From the NCBI GenBank assembly GCA_963803425.1, contig CAWDMA010000001.1, positions 1,550,001-1,614,000 on the forward strand: a DNA stretch of 64,000 nt, written 5' to 3'. The notes under the pieces are model-generated. The model ran no database searches, had not been told where the DNA came from, and was given only the letters and a program-made list of their open reading frames with translations. The translations under genes and the position numbers were made by a program. The stretch is from DASPWW01 sp963803425 (lineage in GTDB: Bacteria; Actinomycetota; Thermoleophilia; Solirubrobacterales; 70-9). Below are positions 60,816-64,000 of the stretch, piece by piece (positions within the stretch are counted from its first letter, which is position 1; every line of letters starts with the position of its first letter).

Positions 60816-61301
60816 TCATTCCGGGGTGAGGACTATCAGCAATCCGCCGTCGTCGTCGTAGGCGGGGAAGATGTCGGCCACCGCGGTGGCCGGGAGGTCG
60901 CCCTCGGCGTTCACCCGGACCCGCTTCTGGAGCGAGCGCACCCCCCATTCGAGCGTGGTCTCGATCGGGTCCGTGATCCCGTTGCCGTCGGTGTCCGCCG
61001 TCTTTCCCCCGTCGCCCTCGTCGACCCAGTGCAGCCCGAGCACGTCCTGAACCGGCCGCCCGATCACATCCTCGGACTGCAGCCCGGTGAGCTCGAACCC
61101 GCCCTTGCCGATGTCGATGATCCGACCCTGCTGGTCGCAGGTGAAGAAGGCGGCGTCGGGAGCGGGGTAGTAGTCGTCGAGCAGCTCGAACAGGAACCCG
61201 AAGCCGCACTTGGGACAGCCCTTCGGACGGGCGGAGAACCCCGCCGTCCGCTCCCCGCTCAGCTCGCGGTTCCCGCAACTCGGACAGATGAAGAACGGCA
61301 C
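60816..61301 (-). CDS. Zinc-ribbon/PAS-domain protein
   Basis: A 161-residue protein. N-terminal CPSCGN...GCPKCGFGF is a zinc ribbon; then LLDDYYPAPDAAFFTCDQQGRIIDIGKGGFELTG is PAS-like (GRIIDIN-type motif), followed by VIGRPVQDVLGL and a final strand pair VADIFPAYDDDGGLLIVLTPE. The zinc-ribbon-plus-PAS form is known in small actinobacterial regulators, though I cannot name a family. It lies 26 nt upstream of secDF on the same strand; a role in the export operon is unclear. Confidence 0.7.
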   Translation of the reverse strand: MPFFICPSCGNRELSGERTAGFSARPKGCPKCGFGFLFELLDDYYPAPDAAFFTCDQQGRIIDIGKGGFELTGLQSEDVIGRPVQDVLGLHWVDEGDGGKTADTDGNGITDPIETTLEWGVRSLQKRVRVNAEGDLPATAVADIFPAYDDDGGLLIVLTPE

Positions 61302-61375
61302 GCAGGAAAGGCTAGTAAACGGGCGTCCGCGCCCGGCCTGGCGGCGGCGGCCGTTACGGTGCGTCGATCACGCCT

Positions 61376-62074
61376 TTGGTCGGGATCTGCGCCGCGATCG
61401 ATCGCGTCCGGTGGGGGCCGTGGGACCGGGTGGCGGTGTTCCTCCCCGACTCCTACCCCGGAGCGGTCCGCGCAGCCGGCGGCGTCCCGGTGCTGCTCCC
61501 GCCGCCGCCGGATCGGGGTGAGCAGATCGCGCCCGCGCAGATCGTGGCGCGGCTCGATGCGTTGATGCTGGCCGGCGGCGCGGACCTCGACCCGGGTTCG
61601 TACGGAGGGCACGCGGATGCGGCGATCGGGCCCACCTGGCCGGGGCGCGACCGGTTCGAGCTCGAGCTCGCCCGAGAGGCCGTCGGTCGCGACCTCCCCA
61701 CGCTCGCGATCTGCCGCGGGATGCAGGTTCTGAACGTGGCGCTGGGCGGGACGATCGCGCCGCACCTCCCCGACGGAGTCGGCGACGACCATCACCTGCA
61801 GCGCGCCGGCGTGTTCTCCGACCACGGGGTGCGGCTCGAGCCCGGCTCGCTCGCCGCCCGCGCGGCGGGCGGGGAGCGCGTCGACGTGAAGAGCCATCAC
61901 CATCAGGGGGTCGCCGAGCTGGGAGCGGACCTGGTCGCAAGCGGATGGGACGCGGACGGGACGATCGAGGCGATCGAGCTTCCAGCATGCGAGTTCGGGC
62001 TCGGCGTCCTGTGGCACCCCGAGGAGGACTCCGCCAGCCCCGTGGTCGCGGCGCTCGTCGAGGCTGCGCGCTAG
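61376..62074 (+). CDS. Class I glutamine-amidotransferase-type peptidase (PuuD-like)
   Basis: A 232-residue peptidase C26 protein: VGICAAIDRVRWGPWDRVAV, LDALMLAGGADLDPGSYGG, nucleophile LAICRGMQVLNVALGGTI (Cys), KSHHHQGVAEL and LGVLWHPEED (His/Glu of the triad). Such enzymes hydrolyse gamma-glutamyl bonds, e.g. gamma-glutamyl-GABA in putrescine breakdown. The gene directly precedes a polyamine ABC transporter, supporting that role. TTG start; a TACGGT box lies about 15 nt upstream. Confidence 0.87.
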   Translation: MVGICAAIDRVRWGPWDRVAVFLPDSYPGAVRAAGGVPVLLPPPPDRGEQIAPAQIVARLDALMLAGGADLDPGSYGGHADAAIGPTWPGRDRFELELAREAVGRDLPTLAICRGMQVLNVALGGTIAPHLPDGVGDDHHLQRAGVFSDHGVRLEPGSLAARAAGGERVDVKSHHHQGVAELGADLVASGWDADGTIEAIELPACEFGLGVLWHPEEDSASPVVAALVEAAR

Positions 62075-62156
62075 AACAACGGAACTACGGTTCGGTATTG
62101 TCCCGGATGCCGTGCCGGGCGGCCCGCGGGCCGAGGACCAGGACAAGGAGAGAGGG

Positions 62157-63347
62157 ATGACCGGACGAGCGGATCACGAGCACCTCGGGGCGTGGAGGCG
62201 GGCGCTCGTCGCGATCGGCGCGCTCAGCGTCGCGGTGGCGATCGGGGCATGCGGCGGCGACCTTGGGGGGGGCGACGGCTCAAGCGCCGACCTGCAGGTC
62301 GCGAAGGCCGGACCGGCCCAGGGCGAGTTCACGATGTCGACCGGGCCGTTCTACATCGACCCGGGCAAGGGCGGCGTCGAGGGGCAGGGCGGGACCCTGG
62401 ACGAGTTCCAGAAGAAGACCGGTGTGCAGGTGGACTACAAGGAGGACATCAACAGCAACGAGTCCTTCTTCGCGAAGCTCCGCCCCGATCTGGCCAACGG
62501 CGACTCCGGCGGCCGCGACATCATCATCGCAACGGACTGGATGGCGAAGCGGTACGCGGACCTCGGCTACGTCCAGAAGCTCGACAAGGACGCGATCCCG
62601 AACGTGGAGAAGAACCTCCTCCCCAGCCTCCAGAGCCCCGCCTTCGACCCGGACCGCTCCTACACCGTGCCGTGGGCGAGCGGGATGACGGGCCTGATCG
62701 TGAACACCGACGAGGCGGACCAGATCACCTCGGTCAACGACCTGTTCGACCCCAAGTATCACGGCAAGGTGACCGTGCTCGCCGAGCTCCGCGACACGAT
62801 CCCGCTGTTCCTGAAGGCGGACGGGATCGACCCCGCGGACGCGACCAAGGAGCAGTGGCTTGACACGATCCAGAAGGTGAAGGACGCGGTCGAGTCCGGC
62901 CAGTTCCGCGACGTCACCGGGAACGACTACATCACCGACCTCCCCCGCGGCGACAGCGTCGCCGCGATCGGGTGGTCCGGCGACGCGGTGCAGCTCGCCC
63001 TCGACGACCCTGCGATCGAGTTCCGGATTCCGGACGAGGGCTGCATCCTGTGGTCCGACGACATGATCATCCCGGTCGGCGCCGAGAACCCGGGCGCGGC
63101 GTACGCGTTCATGAACTACGTGTACGACCCCCGGAACGCGGCCCAGATCGCGGCGTACGTGAACTACACGACGCCGGTGAAGGGCGTCCGCGAGGTGTTC
63201 GAGAAGCAGGGCGAGAAGGATCTCGCGAACAACGACCTGATCTTCCCGAGCGAGGACTTCACCTCGAATTGCTCGACCCAGCCGTCCCTCTCCGGTGACG
63301 AGGAGAAGGAGATCGAGAAGGCCTGGGCGCAGGTGGTCTCCGGCTGA
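62157..63347 (+). CDS. potD: Spermidine/putrescine ABC transporter, lipoprotein substrate-binding protein
   Basis: A 396-residue extracellular lipoprotein: ALVAIGALSVAVAIGAC is a signal peptide with lipobox ending in Cys; the mature part has TMSTGPFYIDPGKGGVEGQG, EFQKKTGVQVDYKEDINSNE, YTVPWASGMTGLIVNTDEAD and EGCILWSDDMIIPVGAENPG, all PotD/PotF-like. It captures polyamines for the permease encoded next. A strong AAGGAGAGAGGG ribosome site precedes the ATG. Other amines are possible ligands. Confidence 0.92.
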   Translation: MTGRADHEHLGAWRRALVAIGALSVAVAIGACGGDLGGGDGSSADLQVAKAGPAQGEFTMSTGPFYIDPGKGGVEGQGGTLDEFQKKTGVQVDYKEDINSNESFFAKLRPDLANGDSGGRDIIIATDWMAKRYADLGYVQKLDKDAIPNVEKNLLPSLQSPAFDPDRSYTVPWASGMTGLIVNTDEADQITSVNDLFDPKYHGKVTVLAELRDTIPLFLKADGIDPADATKEQWLDTIQKVKDAVESGQFRDVTGNDYITDLPRGDSVAAIGWSGDAVQLALDDPAIEFRIPDEGCILWSDDMIIPVGAENPGAAYAFMNYVYDPRNAAQIAAYVNYTTPVKGVREVFEKQGEKDLANNDLIFPSEDFTSNCSTQPSLSGDEEKEIEKAWAQVVSG

Positions 63348-64000
63348 GGAGCCGCTCCGCTCCATACCTGCTGCTCGGCCCCGGGCTGCTGTGGCTGGGC
63401 CTGTTCTTCGTCGTGCCGATGGTCTTCATGGGCGTGATCTCGCTCGAGTCGGGCTCGATCGAGGAGGGGTTCCGGTTCACCTGGCAGTTCTCGAACTTCA
63501 CCGACGGGATCGCCGACTACAAGGAGCAGTACCTGCGCTCGTTCCTGTACGGGGGGGTCGCCACGGCGCTGGCGCTGCTGATCGCGTACCCGCTCGCGTA
63601 CGCGATCGCCTTCCGTGCCGGCAGGTGGCGCGGCGTCCTGCTGCTGGCGGTGATCGCGCCGTTCTTCACCACGTATCTGATCCGCACCCTGGCGTGGCAG
63701 ACGATCCTGTTCGACCAGAGCCCGACGGTCGACTTCCTGCGGACGATCGGGATCGTCTCCGACGACGGGCGGGTGCTGGAGACCCCCGCCTCGGTGATCG
63801 CCGGGCTCACCTACAACTTCCTGCCCTTCATGATCCTGCCGATCTACGCGAACCTGGAGCGGCTCGACCAGGGGCTGATCGAGGCGGCCAGGGACCTGTA
63901 CGCGTCGGCCCGAACCGCGTTCCTGCGGGTGACGCTGCCCCTGTCGGCGCCGGGGATCGTGGCGGGGGTGCTGCTCACGTTCATCCCGGCGGTCGGGGAC
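63344..64000 (+). CDS. potB: Polyamine ABC transporter permease, cut by window end
   Basis: At least 219 residues of a PotB-like permease: LLGPGLLWLGLFFVVPMVFMGV (first helix), FLYGGVATALALLIAYPLAYAIAF, FFTTYLIRTLAWQTIL, and the EAA loop EAARDLYASARTAFLRVTLPLS for ATPase contact. The only sensible start is a CTG (63344-63346) whose last two bases begin the potD TGA stop (CTGA); no ATG, GTG or TTG precedes the first helix in frame. The C-terminus lies outside the window. Confidence 0.88.
   Translation, partial: MRSRSAPYLLLGPGLLWLGLFFVVPMVFMGVISLESGSIEEGFRFTWQFSNFTDGIADYKEQYLRSFLYGGVATALALLIAYPLAYAIAFRAGRWRGVLLLAVIAPFFTTYLIRTLAWQTILFDQSPTVDFLRTIGIVSDDGRVLETPASVIAGLTYNFLPFMILPIYANLERLDQGLIEAARDLYASARTAFLRVTLPLSAPGIVAGVLLTFIPAVGD

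Overview
This 64 kb window is a GC-rich (about 70%) bacterial chromosome segment. An actinobacterium of the Thermoleophilia (Solirubrobacterales/Gaiellales type) fits best. The evidence is an actinobacterial integration host factor (mihF) next to gmk, rpoZ and coaBC, one fused secDF polypeptide, many leaderless start codons (a TANNNT -10 box about 7-12 nt before ATG/GTG), and heavy use of NTGA stop/start overlaps. The lineage is an inference from gene content; no marker was compared.

Region by region. (1) 1-19.5 kb is a patchwork of small stress and accessory genes: an ArsR-SRPBCC-VOC operon with a well-formed promoter and operator, doxX divergent from marR with two operators, a fluoride riboswitch driving crcB-DUF190, a Tes-like radical SAM enzyme with a methyltransferase and an anchored SRPBCC protein, a haloalkane-dehalogenase-like hydrolase, cupins, a marR-MFS efflux pair, VOC/NTF2/RidA/amidohydrolase genes, and an unrecognised 351-residue protein with an internal duplication. 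(2) 19-24 kb is rimP-nusA-infB on the minus strand. nusA carries a frameshift, and the 3' end of infB is duplicated on the far side of a small NTF2-like gene. (3) 24-29.6 kb holds a Tat-exported flavin amine oxidase with its TetR regulator, then dtd, a TPR protein, coaBC, rpoZ, gmk and mihF. (4) 29.6-39.1 kb is a complete de novo UMP operon as far as orotate (pyrR-pyrB-pyrC-isochorismatase-carA-carB-pyrK-pyrD), with a PyrR-binding RNA hairpin covering the pyrR ribosome-binding site. (5) 39-45.3 kb holds a hydrolase, RNase Z, a broken PD-(D/E)XK nuclease, tRNA-Arg(CCG), a nucleotide-sugar pair, and a SAM-I riboswitch controlling a threonine-synthase-like enzyme and a MoaD/ThiS-like sulfur carrier. 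(6) 45.3-52.7 kb holds corA, an M23 peptidase, a HIT-phosphomannomutase-MBL-lipid kinase-HIT cluster and a glycosyltransferase. (7) 52.7-61.3 kb holds rel(A/SpoT), recJ, a small membrane protein, secDF and a zinc-ribbon/PAS protein. (8) 61.4-64 kb holds a class-I-amidotransferase-type peptidase and the start of a polyamine ABC transporter that runs off the window.

The most interesting system is the SAM-riboswitch/PLP-enzyme/sulfur-carrier operon at 43.4-45.1 kb. Its regulation points to sulfur amino-acid synthesis (possibly carrier-bound sulfur transfer to make homocysteine), although its enzyme looks like threonine synthase. Other points worth a look are the Tes-like radical SAM cluster, the infB 3'-end duplication, the nusA frameshift and the isochorismatase inside the pyrimidine operon. 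No integrase, transposase, CRISPR array or rRNA was seen. The only long stretch without an established gene is 44.93-45.28 kb, which holds the SAM riboswitch, a terminator-like hairpin and an unexplained inverted repeat.
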